Shown piece by piece: positions 43,742-51,985 of a stretch of 64,000 nt of DNA. Within the stretch, counting starts at the first letter, position 1. Every line of letters begins with the position of its first letter. A model generated the notes under the pieces. The model made no database searches. It saw nothing but the letters and a program-made list of their open reading frames with translations, and had not been told where the DNA came from. The position numbers and the translations under genes are program-made. This DNA comes from Deltaproteobacteria bacterium (GTDB lineage Bacteria; Desulfobacterota; Syntrophobacteria; BM002), in NCBI GenBank assembly GCA_019309045.1, contig JAFDGZ010000021.1, positions 47,180-111,179 on the forward strand. The letters are read 5' to 3'.

Positions 43742-46543
43742 ATGAGCGCCAGTAGAAGAACCTTTATCAAAGGAGCGATGACTCTTTCAGGCTTGCTTGC
43801 CACCGGTGGTTGCCTGCGCCAGAGCCTCGAGCCGAAACCGTGGATAAGCGGGGCCCCAAACCCTGATGCAGTTGACACCAAAGTGGTACGTACCGTCTGT
43901 CTAGGCTGCCACAGCGCCTGCGGCCTGCAAGTAAAAGTTGAAAACGGCGTAGCAGTAAAAATTGACGGCAATCCATATCACCCCAATGTACGCGAACCCC
44001 ACATCCGCTATGATACTGATGGCAAAGCAGCGAACAAGGAGAACGGCACAGTCTGCGCCAAAGGTGGGTCCCTGCTGCAAACCATGTACAACCCGTACCG
44101 CATCCAGCACCCGTTGAAGCGAGTGGGACCCAGGGGCTCCGGCAAATGGAAGACTATCACCTGGGAGCAAGCTTACCACGAGATTATCAATGGCGGAGAT
44201 CTCTTCGGCGAAGGCCATGTGGATGGGCTCAAAGCTATTCGCAGCTTTGACCCTATAGAGCCGCAAGCTCCCGAACTGGGACCAAAGGCCAATCAGTTGG
44301 TCTTTATGCCCGGCCGCATTGAGCACGGCCGCAAAGAATTTACTGATCGCTGGATGGCCAATTATTTTGGCACCATCAACAAACGTCTCGATCATACTTC
44401 CATCTGTGAGGTCTCTCACCACGTGGGCCTGGCACTCTGCTTCAAAGGAAAACACCACATCAAACCTGAGATCCTCAATTCTGAATACATCATTTTCTTT
44501 GGCACCACGCCTTACGAAGCCAATTTTCCTATGCAGGCCATCGCCCGCAAGCTCAACTTTTTTAGGGAGAGGGGAGGAACATTGGTAATCGTCGATCCAC
44601 GATTTTCCAATTCCGCAGCCAAAGCGGCACGCTGGATTCCGATCCTTCCAGGAACTGATGCCGCCTTTGCCCTCGGCATGATGCGCTGGATGATGGAAAA
44701 TAATCGGCTCGACCTGGAGTACCTCTCTTTTCCAAACAAGAAAGCTGCCAAGGAAGGCGCCAGACACCTCACCTGGACCAATGCCACCTATCTAGTTCGG
44801 GAAGACAACCGCAAACTTCTGCGCCATGGCAAGGATTTTATCGTCATGGTCAACGGCAAACCGACTCCAGCTCGAGAGGCCAAACAGGCAGACCTGCTCG
44901 TCGATACTACTGTGGACGGGGTGAAGGTCCGCAGCGTCTACAAAATGCTGGTCGACCGGGTAATGGAAAGACATATCCCTGAGTATGCCAGGATTTGTGG
45001 CGTCAAGACCAGAGACATAGAGCGCGAGGCTGACGATTTCTCTTCACATGGTCGGCGAGCCACAGCGGATTTCTATCGCGGTTCCGTGCAGCACACCAAT
45101 GGCACCTATACTGCCAGAACACTTGGCGTTTTGAACTTCCTTCTTGGCAACGTATCCTGGAAAGGCGGCTGTGAAGGCCATGGCGGCGGCCATTGGCACG
45201 AAATCGGCGGCAAGCCTGGCAATCCCTATGCCCTCAAGAAAAAGGAATTCTTGCCGGGAGCGGTGAAGGCCACCGGCGTATACCTCGATCGTCACAAGAA
45301 GCTCTACCAGGACAGCTCAGAATTCAAGAAACAGGGCTACCCTGCAAAGCGTCCCTGGTTTCCCTTTGGCTACGACAACGTCTATCAGGAAGGCTTTCCC
45401 AGCATCGCAGCTCAATATCCCTACCAGGTCAAGTGCCTGATTACTTACTGGAACAATGTGGTCTATTCTGCTCCTGCAGGGATCCACCAGATAGAGGCGG
45501 TCAGGGATCCAAAGGTGTTGCCGCTCTTTGTGGCCATCGACATTGTCATGGGGGAGACCTCATCTCTGGCCGACTACATTTTACCCTGCCGCCACTGTCT
45601 GGAAGACTACGCCACACCCCACGTGGCACCAACCATCTTGACAATGACGAGCGGCCTGCGGCAGCCGGTAGTGGAGCCAGTATATAAAGATACCAAAATG
45701 CTGGAAGAAATCTTTATCGATCTCGGCAAAAAGATGGGATTTCCTGGATACGGCAAGGACGGCTTGGGCCCGGGTCGCGATCTCAACACACCGTGGGACT
45801 GGTATAAGCTGTTGGTGGCCAATATTGCCTATGGTGACAACAAAGGAGACTCGGTTCCCGGCGAAACGGAAGAGGAAAAGGTAAAGTATGTAGTGGAACG
45901 GGGCGGCCGCTTCGAAAGCTACCAAAAGGCGTACAGGGGCCCATACACAGCGCATCCATACAAAGGCCCCCTGTACATTTACCATGAAAAACTGGCCACT
46001 ACGCGCGATTCCATGACTGGCGCCTATTATGACGGCTTGCCCTATTATGAACCTATTCGCGATATCATGGGCCGGCCCATCGACGTCATGGCTGGCAAAT
46101 ACCCATTCCACATCATCACGTACCATCCAGTCTATCACGCCCAGGCAAGGACCGCTGCCAGCGTCTGGTTGATGGAAGTAACACCAGAAGAAACTGTGCA
46201 GATCAATGCTTCTGACGCAGCCAGACTGAACATCGAGCACGGCGATCTTGTGCGGGTATATTCATCCAGCAACCCTGAAGGTGTGCAAGGAAAAGCCTGG
46301 GTAACACAAGGCATGCGTCCTGGAATCGTGGCCATTCCTCATTCCCTGGGACATTGGCAGTACAGCAGCAAGTCTTTTGAGGTCGACGGTAAGAAAACAG
46401 CATACGCTGAATGGATTGGCAAGGGCTGTTCGGCCAACCCTGTAATGATGCTCGACCCCCATCTGCAGGATGTCTGTCTCACTGATCCCATAGGCGGCAG
46501 CGCTTCATTCTTTGATTCCCGGGTCGCCATAGAAAAACTCTAG
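43742..46543 (+). CDS. Molybdopterin oxidoreductase, tetrathionate reductase-like catalytic subunit
   Basis: A 933-residue Tat-exported Mo-bisPGD enzyme: RRTFIK signal with a possible lipobox (TGGC24), a 4Fe-4S site C53-x2-C56-x3-C60...C105, and a probable Mo ligand in DHTSICEVSHHVG (Cys222). Large GGHWHEIGGKPGNP and MDPHLQDV regions follow the dimethyl sulfoxide reductase family fold. CLGCHSACGLQVKVENGVAVKIDGNPYHP and CAKGGSLLQTMYNPYRI are close in form to TtrA. Together with B and C subunits and a TorD chaperone it forms a membrane-bound periplasmic reductase. Tetrathionate or another sulfur oxyanion is the likely substrate; arsenate or polysulfide cannot be excluded by eye. Confidence 0.82.
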   Translation: MSASRRTFIKGAMTLSGLLATGGCLRQSLEPKPWISGAPNPDAVDTKVVRTVCLGCHSACGLQVKVENGVAVKIDGNPYHPNVREPHIRYDTDGKAANKENGTVCAKGGSLLQTMYNPYRIQHPLKRVGPRGSGKWKTITWEQAYHEIINGGDLFGEGHVDGLKAIRSFDPIEPQAPELGPKANQLVFMPGRIEHGRKEFTDRWMANYFGTINKRLDHTSICEVSHHVGLALCFKGKHHIKPEILNSEYIIFFGTTPYEANFPMQAIARKLNFFRERGGTLVIVDPRFSNSAAKAARWIPILPGTDAAFALGMMRWMMENNRLDLEYLSFPNKKAAKEGARHLTWTNATYLVREDNRKLLRHGKDFIVMVNGKPTPAREAKQADLLVDTTVDGVKVRSVYKMLVDRVMERHIPEYARICGVKTRDIEREADDFSSHGRRATADFYRGSVQHTNGTYTARTLGVLNFLLGNVSWKGGCEGHGGGHWHEIGGKPGNPYALKKKEFLPGAVKATGVYLDRHKKLYQDSSEFKKQGYPAKRPWFPFGYDNVYQEGFPSIAAQYPYQVKCLITYWNNVVYSAPAGIHQIEAVRDPKVLPLFVAIDIVMGETSSLADYILPCRHCLEDYATPHVAPTILTMTSGLRQPVVEPVYKDTKMLEEIFIDLGKKMGFPGYGKDGLGPGRDLNTPWDWYKLLVANIAYGDNKGDSVPGETEEEKVKYVVERGGRFESYQKAYRGPYTAHPYKGPLYIYHEKLATTRDSMTGAYYDGLPYYEPIRDIMGRPIDVMAGKYPFHIITYHPVYHAQARTAASVWLMEVTPEETVQINASDAARLNIEHGDLVRVYSSSNPEGVQGKAWVTQGMRPGIVAIPHSLGHWQYSSKSFEVDGKKTAYAEWIGKGCSANPVMMLDPHLQDVCLTDPIGGSASFFDSRVAIEKL

Positions 46544-46559
46544 CATAAGGAGTCCCAGA

Positions 46560-47240
46560 GTGGAAAAGTCCGACCTGGATGTTGGTGTTGAAAAGGGGAG
46601 AGCAGAACTGTATCAATTTTTCGGCTCCCTGTTTCTTGCTCAGCCTACTCCTGAGTTGCTGAATAAAATATCCAGCAAGGAAGGGAGTTCTGCTCTCGAG
46701 GCGCTTTTCCCGGGGCATCCTGCTGTAACTGCCTTGAGAGTTTTTTCTGAAGATTACCGCCACGGCCAAGCCCTCGCGGAAGATATCGTTGTCGACTACG
46801 AAGCATTGTTCAGAATACCTGGCGATGCTTACATCCACCCTTTTGAGTCCGTCTATCGTGATGAGAATTTCAGAGGCGGGCATGCTAGAAGGACTAGGGT
46901 TCTTGGACTGTGGGCCCTGCAGGTGGCCAACATGTACGAAGCTGAAGGCCTGGCTCCAGCTGAAGGCTTCACGGAACTGCCGGATCATCTGGGTGTGGAG
47001 CTGCAATTCATGGCCGTTCTTTGCCGCAAGGCGGCCAGAGCCCTGGAGAAAGGTGGGCGACAGGCAGTCGAATCTTTGCGCCGTAAACAGCTCGTCTTTC
47101 TCGAGGACCACTTGCTTTGCTGGAGCCCCCAGTGTCTCCAATTGATGACAGAGAGGGCAACTACCACATTCTATAGATCCCTGGCCAGGTTGCTGTCCTC
47201 TTATATGGAAAAGGATCGATCATGGTTGTCGAGGAATTGA
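46560..47240 (+). CDS. TorD-family molybdoenzyme chaperone
   Basis: A 226-residue all-helical protein of the TorD/DmsD family. The motif EALFRIPGDAYIHPFESVYRDE corresponds to the conserved E-Y-x-x-L-F ... P-x-x-S-V-Y pattern, and LPDHLGVELQFMAVL to the second conserved helix. It binds the Tat signal of the Mo subunit until cofactor insertion. The GTG start has AGGAG 7 bases upstream, 16 bases after the catalytic gene. Confidence 0.85.
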   Translation: MEKSDLDVGVEKGRAELYQFFGSLFLAQPTPELLNKISSKEGSSALEALFPGHPAVTALRVFSEDYRHGQALAEDIVVDYEALFRIPGDAYIHPFESVYRDENFRGGHARRTRVLGLWALQVANMYEAEGLAPAEGFTELPDHLGVELQFMAVLCRKAARALEKGGRQAVESLRRKQLVFLEDHLLCWSPQCLQLMTERATTTFYRSLARLLSSYMEKDRSWLSRN

Positions 47241-47377
47241 AAGATCAATGGATCTGTACCTGCGGCAACTGGGTGGATCAGGAACTTTCCTGGTGTCCTG
47301 ACTGCTGCGAGGAAGGATTGCCCCAAGAGTGCGCCCATGTCAACAGGCAGAAGTCGATCGAGCCTACCCCTTTTTAG
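47222..47377 (+). CDS. Small zinc-ribbon-like protein (51 aa)
   Basis: A 51-residue ORF starting at ATG 47222 with AAGGA 6 bases upstream, overlapping the chaperone gene by 19 bases. It has WICTCGNWVDQELSWCPDCC, a C-x-C-x10-C-x2-C-C arrangement like a rubredoxin or zinc ribbon, and one more Cys. It is last in the Ttr-like operon, directly before the terminator. Cofactor or metal handling is possible but not shown. Confidence 0.55.
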   Translation: MVVEELKDQWICTCGNWVDQELSWCPDCCEEGLPQECAHVNRQKSIEPTPF

Positions 47378-47389
47378 TTCTTGCTCACC

Positions 47390-47417
47390 GGAGAGGTTGC
47401 AGTCCTCTCCTCTTTTT
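47390..47417 (+). terminator. Intrinsic terminator of the Ttr-like operon
   Basis: Perfect 7-base arms GGAGAGG (47390-47396) and CCTCTCC (47404-47410), loop TTGCAGT, then TCTTTTT. It follows the zinc-ribbon ORF by 12 bases. Confidence 0.88.
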
Positions 47418-47447
47418 GGCATTATCTTATGCTAAAGTTAGCATAAG
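47416..47447 (+). promoter_or_regulatory. FmdE gene promoter with palindromic operator
   Basis: TTGGCA (47416-47421), 17-base spacer, TAGCAT (47439-47444). The spacer and -10 are covered by a perfect 10-base inverted repeat, CTTATGCTAA (47426-47435) and TTAGCATAAG (47438-47447) with AG between. A dimeric repressor bound there would block transcription. A Mo- or W-responsive regulator (ModE/TunR type) is a reasonable guess from the gene controlled, but the motif is not a textbook ModE box. Confidence 0.6.
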
Positions 47448-47450
47448 CAA

Positions 47451-47507
47451 TGCGGGGCGGCTTTATGCCCCAAGACGGCAGCCACCTGCAGGCTGCCAAC
47501 CGCAGGA
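47451..47507 (+). promoter_or_regulatory. Three-way-junction leader RNA of the FmdE gene
   Basis: Starting at the predicted transcription start, TGCGG (47451-47455) can pair with CCGCA (47500-47504) to close a junction. Inside are a GGGGC/GCCCC hairpin (47454-47458 with 47467-47471, sharing two G with the closing helix) and a perfect GGCAGCC/GGCTGCC hairpin (47477-47483 with 47491-47497). The closing helix abuts and partly covers the AGGAAA ribosome binding site, so folding could control translation. It does not match any riboswitch class I know. Confidence 0.5.
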
Positions 47508-47514
47508 AAATGTT

Positions 47515-48201
47515 GTGAAGCCTTTCAAAGAGCTCTTGGCCTCTTCAGCCGCAGCCCATGGTCACCTCTGTCCTGGCCAGGTCGTGGGTGTGCGCATGGC
47601 CATGCTCGGCTGCCGTCTTATCGGTCTGAATGAACCTACGAGCAATGAGCAGATAAAGAAGCTCATCGTCTATGTGGAGATGGATCGCTGCGCCGGCGAT
47701 GCCGTTGCGCATGTGACAGGAGCCAAGCTGGGCCGACGCTCCTTGAAATTCGCCGACTATGGCATTATGGCAGCCACCTTTGTCAATCTCGAGACGGGCA
47801 AGGCCTTTCGCATCCTATCCACAGAAGAGGCCAGGGATCTGGCAGCGATGTATGCCCCGGAAATTGCCGGAAAATATCAGCAACAGCTCGAGGCATACAA
47901 GCGGATGCCGGACAGTGTGCTCTTTCGGGTCTTTGAAGTCAAGGTGCCTGTTAGTGAATTCGATCTGCCAGGACCTACTCGCCGCAAGGTGGCTTGTTCC
48001 TCCTGTGGTCAGATCGTCCGTGACGGCCGTGAGGTCATGGTGGACGGTGCTCTGCTATGTCGCCCCTGTGCTCATGGCGCCTATTTTCAGGATGCCAGAG
48101 AGATCAGCTGGCCGAAGATGGACTGGGCACCCGAGTTGCCTGAGAGAGGGCAGGCGGCAGGTGGTAGCAGACCGGAGACAGAAAAAAGAAAGATGGTCTA
48201 G
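47515..48201 (+). CDS. FmdE family protein with C-terminal zinc finger
   Basis: A 228-residue protein. Residues 5-150 are an FmdE domain (AAAHGHLCPGQVVGVRMAMLG, VEMDRCAGDAVAHVTGAKLGRRSLKFADYG) with the conserved H-x-H-L-C-P and C in a metal site. The C-terminus has a four-Cys zinc finger, CSSCGQIVRDG ... CRPCAHG. FmdE proteins occur with Mo/W formylmethanofuran dehydrogenases and many bacterial molybdoenzyme loci; function is unproven but likely in molybdenum cofactor handling. The GTG start at 47515 has AGGAAA 8 bases upstream. Confidence 0.88.
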   Translation: MKPFKELLASSAAAHGHLCPGQVVGVRMAMLGCRLIGLNEPTSNEQIKKLIVYVEMDRCAGDAVAHVTGAKLGRRSLKFADYGIMAATFVNLETGKAFRILSTEEARDLAAMYAPEIAGKYQQQLEAYKRMPDSVLFRVFEVKVPVSEFDLPGPTRRKVACSSCGQIVRDGREVMVDGALLCRPCAHGAYFQDAREISWPKMDWAPELPERGQAAGGSRPETEKRKMV

Positions 48202-48229
48202 GCACCTCGCGGTTCCACAAGGAATTACC

Positions 48230-48350
48230 TCGAGGAGCTAAATTCTCCAACGGGCTATGCAAGCCTCCTGAAGAAGCCCATAATCGCCTGCAGCCGGCAA
48301 GGAGACCGGCCCAGCGACAAGACTACCTTTTCGCTTTTCTCCAGGTGACA
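48230..48350 (+). promoter_or_regulatory. Structured leader of the moeA-like gene; possible Moco/Tuco RNA
   Basis: A 222-base gap precedes the moeA-like gene. It holds several pairable segments: GGGCT with AGCCC (about 48253-48281), GCCGG with CCGGC around CAAGGAGA (about 48293-48311), flanked by CGC-TG and CA-GCG arms, then GACAAGACTACC and a weaker ACCT/AGGT helix. A multi-stem leader upstream of a molybdopterin gene and next to FmdE is the known setting of the Moco/Tuco RNA motif. I cannot verify a match to that consensus by eye. Confidence 0.4.
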
Positions 48351-48423
48351 GCATTGGGGGCCTGAGTGCTGAAAAGAACGCCGAGAGACCACAATTATTG
48401 AGCAAAGTAAGGGAGGCCACTAG

Positions 48424-49423
48424 GTGTTGAAGAAGATAGTTTTGCAGGAGGCAGTTGGCAGCAAGCTGGCTCATGATATAACCGAAATTCGTCCAGGAAA
48501 GTTCAAAGGCCCCGCTTTCCGCCGCGGACACACTGTCTGTGAAGCGGATCTGTGTCATCTGCAAAGGTTGGGCAAGAATCACCTTTATGTCATTGACCTG
48601 AGCGAGGATGAAATTCACGAAAACGAAGCAGCAGTTATTCTGGCCACAGCTCTTGCCGGAGACGGCATCATCTGGAAGGACGGTCCTGAAGAAGGAAAAA
48701 TCAATTTGCTGGCAGCAAGGGACGGCTTACTCGCAGTGAATGTCCCCGCTCTTGCTGCCTTTAATATGGTGGATGAAGTAATGTGCGCCACCCTCCACAA
48801 TCACACCCTGGTGACACGGGGAAAGAAAGTGGCCGCGACCCGGGCCATCCCCCTGGTAATGAACAGGACGACCATTGAAAGGGCCGCAGCTCTTGCCCGG
48901 CAACACGGCGGGGTGCTTGCAGTGCGGCCTTTGCGCAAAGCCAGGGTGGGCCTCCTGATTACCGGCGATGAAGTGTATCACGGTCTCATCCGGGACCGTT
49001 TTGCGCCAATTCTTTCAGGAAAAGTGGCCGCTCTTGGTTCAGAGGTAATTGCTGTAGACATTGTCCCTGATGATGCCATCCGAATCCAGCAGGTGATCTG
49101 CTCACAGTTAGCCGGAGGCTGTGACCTGCTTCTCCTCAGCGGCGGCATGAGCGTGGACCCGGATGACGTGACCCGCATCGGCATCAAGCTTGCCGGCGCC
49201 CCTTCCCGGCTCCATGTTCCTGGCAGCTTACATCGGTGAGGTGCCGCTTCTAGGGGTGCCCGCCTGCGGACTTTTTCATCGCATAACCGTGCTGGACCTG
49301 GTGCTGCCGCGCATCCTGGCTGGGGAGAAAATCGGCAACAAAGAGCTGGCATTCCTTGGCCACGGTGGCCTTTGCCAGAACTGTGCTGAATGTACCTATC
49401 CCCAATGTGCCTTTGGCAAGTGA
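48424..49423 (+). pseudogene. MoeA-like molybdopterin biosynthesis protein, frameshifted near its end
   Basis: Frame one from GTG 48424 runs through GKFKGPAFRRGHTVCEADLCHL, VMNRTTIERAA and the MoCF-binding core LLITGDEVYHGLI ... DLLLLSGGMSVDPDDVTRIGIKLAGA, then ends at 49239 in an unrelated tail (PSRLHVPGSLHR). The family sequence resumes in another frame as PLPGSMFLAAYIGEVPLLGVPACGLFHRITVLDLVLPRILAGE up to 49423, with a C-terminal CQNCAECTYPQC. Relatives have about nine more residues at the joint, so a deletion of non-multiple-of-three length near 49200 is likely. It may be a pseudogene or a sequence error. AAGGGAGG precedes the start. MoeA-type proteins insert Mo into molybdopterin. Confidence 0.72.
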
Positions 49424-49478
49424 GCGAATGTGTAAATGACCATCTGTTTGCTGGCGCACGAGTTGAAGGATTTCCAAC

Positions 49479-49988
49479 ATGACAGCAAATATGACCATGG
49501 ACAAGGGACGCATCGTGGCCGTTTCCACCAGCAGCAGCAAGGGCGTCAAGAAGGCAAATGTGGCTGAAGCCCGTTTGCTGGAAAAGTTTGGCCTTCAGGA
49601 CGATGCTCACGCAGGCAACTGGCACCGGCAGGTGAGTTTGCTGGCCGAGGAGAGTATCGTCAGAATCAGAGAAAAAGGACTGAAGGTTGCTCCGGGAGAT
49701 TTTGCCGAAAACATCACCACTCGTGGACTCAGGCTCTGGGAGTTGCCCATCGGTACCCAGCTCAGGCTTGGGCAGAAGGCCATAATTGAAGTGACCCAGA
49801 TCGGCAAAGAGTGTCACAGCCGCTGTGCCATCTTTCACCAGGTGGGCGACTGCGTCATGCCGAGAGAGGGCATCTTCGCCCGCGTCCTTAAAGGGGGCAC
49901 CATACGTCCTGGAGACCACATCGAGCGCCTCCCAGCGGCGGCCAGCAGCAAAAACTCTCAGGTCAGTCGTCTTTCTCTGGAGGCTTGA
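49479..49988 (+). CDS. MOSC domain protein
   Basis: A 169-residue stand-alone MOSC domain. GRIVAVSTSSSKGVKK, DDAHAGNWHRQVSLLAEESI, GDFAENITTRGL and the conserved Cys segment IGKECHSRCAIF are the family signature (the invariant Cys is thought to carry sulfur to Mo cofactor). It lies behind the moeA-like gene and FmdE gene, completing a Mo cofactor group. AAGGA precedes the ATG. It overlaps the convergent TPR gene by 26 bases. Confidence 0.9.
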   Translation: MTANMTMDKGRIVAVSTSSSKGVKKANVAEARLLEKFGLQDDAHAGNWHRQVSLLAEESIVRIREKGLKVAPGDFAENITTRGLRLWELPIGTQLRLGQKAIIEVTQIGKECHSRCAIFHQVGDCVMPREGIFARVLKGGTIRPGDHIERLPAAASSKNSQVSRLSLEA

Positions 49989-50676
49989 GTCGCAGCCCGA
50001 AGATAAGCACCAGAGCCAGCAAAATGAGCAGAAACGGCGCCACACTTCGCAGTTCTTCGGGACTGGCATATTTGAGGTAGTACCGCCAGAAGCGAGGAAC
50101 TCTCGGATCCACATCCATGGCAGCCCTTACGTCCTCAACAGCCAGGTTCATCCGTCCAAGTTTGCGATATATTCTAGCTCTGGTTCTATAGGCATCCGCC
50201 CTGCTGCGCGAATCCCTCCGAAGTGCAATTGCCCTGCTGCAATCTTCGAGAGCTTGCTCATCTCTGCCGCTCAATCGGTACGCCTCTGCCCGGTTGGCAT
50301 AACCACTGGTCAGTTTGGGGTCTATTGCAATCGCCCTGCTGAAACTGGCTATTGCCTCATTATACTTGCCGCTTTTCAGATATCCCATCCCTAACATGCG
50401 ATAGGCTTCTGCGGTTGGAGATGCCAGGGCAAGGTATTTCTGATAATCCTCGATCACCTTGTCATAATTGCCCTGATAAAATTGCAGCAGGCCCCGTTTT
50501 TCATAGGCGGCAGCCAATTTTGGCTCCAGCTGCAGAGCCTTTGTGAAGTAGGCAATCTTCTTGCGAGTGTTGGCCCCCTTGATGCCAAGGCTATAGTACT
50601 CCATGGCATCCTCGGCATGTACACTGGCGCCGCTCAGACAGAAGAAAGTGACAAGAATGACGGCAAAGGCTTTCAT
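49963..50676 (-). CDS. Exported TPR protein
   Basis: A 237-residue protein with an N-terminal signal peptide (AFAVILVTFFCLSGASVHAED), about five tetratricopeptide repeats (for example AEAYRMLGMGYLKSGKYNEAIASFSRAIAIDP) and a C-terminal membrane helix (FLLILLALVLIFGLRL). It is likely a periplasmic protein-protein interaction scaffold anchored at its C-terminus. No operon partner is obvious. Confidence 0.8.
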   Translation of the reverse strand: MKAFAVILVTFFCLSGASVHAEDAMEYYSLGIKGANTRKKIAYFTKALQLEPKLAAAYEKRGLLQFYQGNYDKVIEDYQKYLALASPTAEAYRMLGMGYLKSGKYNEAIASFSRAIAIDPKLTSGYANRAEAYRLSGRDEQALEDCSRAIALRRDSRSRADAYRTRARIYRKLGRMNLAVEDVRAAMDVDPRVPRFWRYYLKYASPEELRSVAPFLLILLALVLIFGLRLKPPEKDD

Positions 50677-50800
50677 TCACTGTTGCCTACAGTCAGGAAT
50701 AATAGGGCAGGAGCCCTTTCTCTAGTATATTAGAGAATCCTCCGGCCAAGGCAAGGCAAAAGTCTGGCCGGCGCCGGTAGTTTCTCGAAAAGAGAATTAT

Positions 50801-51976
50801 TCAGGCAGCACTGTAGCGCTGCTTCCAGATGGGAGAATAAGAGCGAAGCCTGCCCACAACCTGGGGAAGCTTTTGCAGGACATAATCGATCTCCTCGGCG
50901 GTGTTCGTCCTGCCCAGGGTAAAAACTATTGATCCCTGGGCAAGATCGGCACGAATGCCGATCGCTACCAGAACAGGAGAGGTCTTCAACGCCTTGGAGG
51001 CACAGGCGGAGCCTGTATTAACGCAAATCCCTTCCCTGTTCAACAGAAGCAGCAAGGACTCTCCTTCAATGGCCTCCACACAGTAGCTGGCATGACCCGG
51101 CAACCTCTGGTGTGGGTGACCTGTAGGTACAATTTTTCCAATAGAACCTCTGATTCCTGCATCCAGCTTGTCTCTCAAGCTGCTGAGGTAAGGTACCAGG
51201 TCGGGCAGTTCCTGCCGGGCGAGTTCTGCTGCCGTACCGAGGCCCACAATGCCAGGAACATTCTCGGTGCCTGCCCGCCTCCCCTTCTCCTGAATGCCTC
51301 CGTGAATCAAAGGCATCAACCGCAAGTTATTCTTGAAATAAAGTGCCCCAATGCCCTTGGGCGCTCCCAGCGGCGACCCCGCAAGGCTCAAGAGGTCCAC
51401 GCCCAGTTCCGCCACATTCACAGGGATGTTGCCGACAGTGGCAACCGCATCCGTATGAAATAGCACCCCTTTCTCTTTACAAATGGCGGAGAGTTCCGCC
51501 AGCGGTTGGATGGTACCTATTTCATTGTTGGCATGCATGATCGACACTAATACAGTTTCTCCGCTGATAGCTTGCGCCAACTTTTCAGGATCTACCAGAC
51601 CATATTGGTCAACTTGCAGAAAGGTCACCTCGAAACCAAACCTTTCCAGGAAGCGAGCCGAGTTCAAGACCGAATGGTGTTCGATGGTAGAGATAATCAG
51701 GTGATTGCCCTTTTTTCTCCTGGCCAGTGCTGCGCCTTTCACTGCCAGGTTATTGGCTTCCGCACCCGAAGAGGTGAAGATTATCTCCTGCGGCTCAGCG
51801 CCGATCAGACGTGCGACTTTTGCCCGCTGCTCTTCCAGGACCTCCAGGACGCTGGTCCCCAGATCATAGAGGGTGGCCGGATTACCAAACTGTTCCGTAA
51901 AGTAAGGCAGCATGGCCTCCAGCACTTCTGGCCTCACCGGCGCTGCCGCGCCATGATCCAAGTAAACCCGCTTCAT
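50801..51976 (-). CDS. Cysteine desulfurase homologue lacking the PLP lysine
   Basis: A 391-residue NifS/IscS-like protein. TSSGAEANNLAVKG, EHHSVLNS (the PLP-stacking His) and GSACASKALKTSP (active Cys) are present. The PLP-Lys motif, S-G-H-K-x-Y-G-P-K-G in E. coli IscS, reads A-G-S-P-L-G-A-P-K-G here, so the His-Lys pair is Ser-Pro; the Gln of H-V-D-A-A-Q is Ala. The protein should not work as a normal PLP cysteine desulfurase. Archaeoglobus IscS also lacks this Lys and can still scaffold Fe-S assembly with sulfide. The next gene upstream is TusA-like, 9 bases away. Confidence 0.88.
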   Translation of the reverse strand: MKRVYLDHGAAAPVRPEVLEAMLPYFTEQFGNPATLYDLGTSVLEVLEEQRAKVARLIGAEPQEIIFTSSGAEANNLAVKGAALARRKKGNHLIISTIEHHSVLNSARFLERFGFEVTFLQVDQYGLVDPEKLAQAISGETVLVSIMHANNEIGTIQPLAELSAICKEKGVLFHTDAVATVGNIPVNVAELGVDLLSLAGSPLGAPKGIGALYFKNNLRLMPLIHGGIQEKGRRAGTENVPGIVGLGTAAELARQELPDLVPYLSSLRDKLDAGIRGSIGKIVPTGHPHQRLPGHASYCVEAIEGESLLLLLNREGICVNTGSACASKALKTSPVLVAIGIRADLAQGSIVFTLGRTNTAEEIDYVLQKLPQVVGRLRSYSPIWKQRYSAA

Positions 51977-51985
51977 TCTCTCCTC

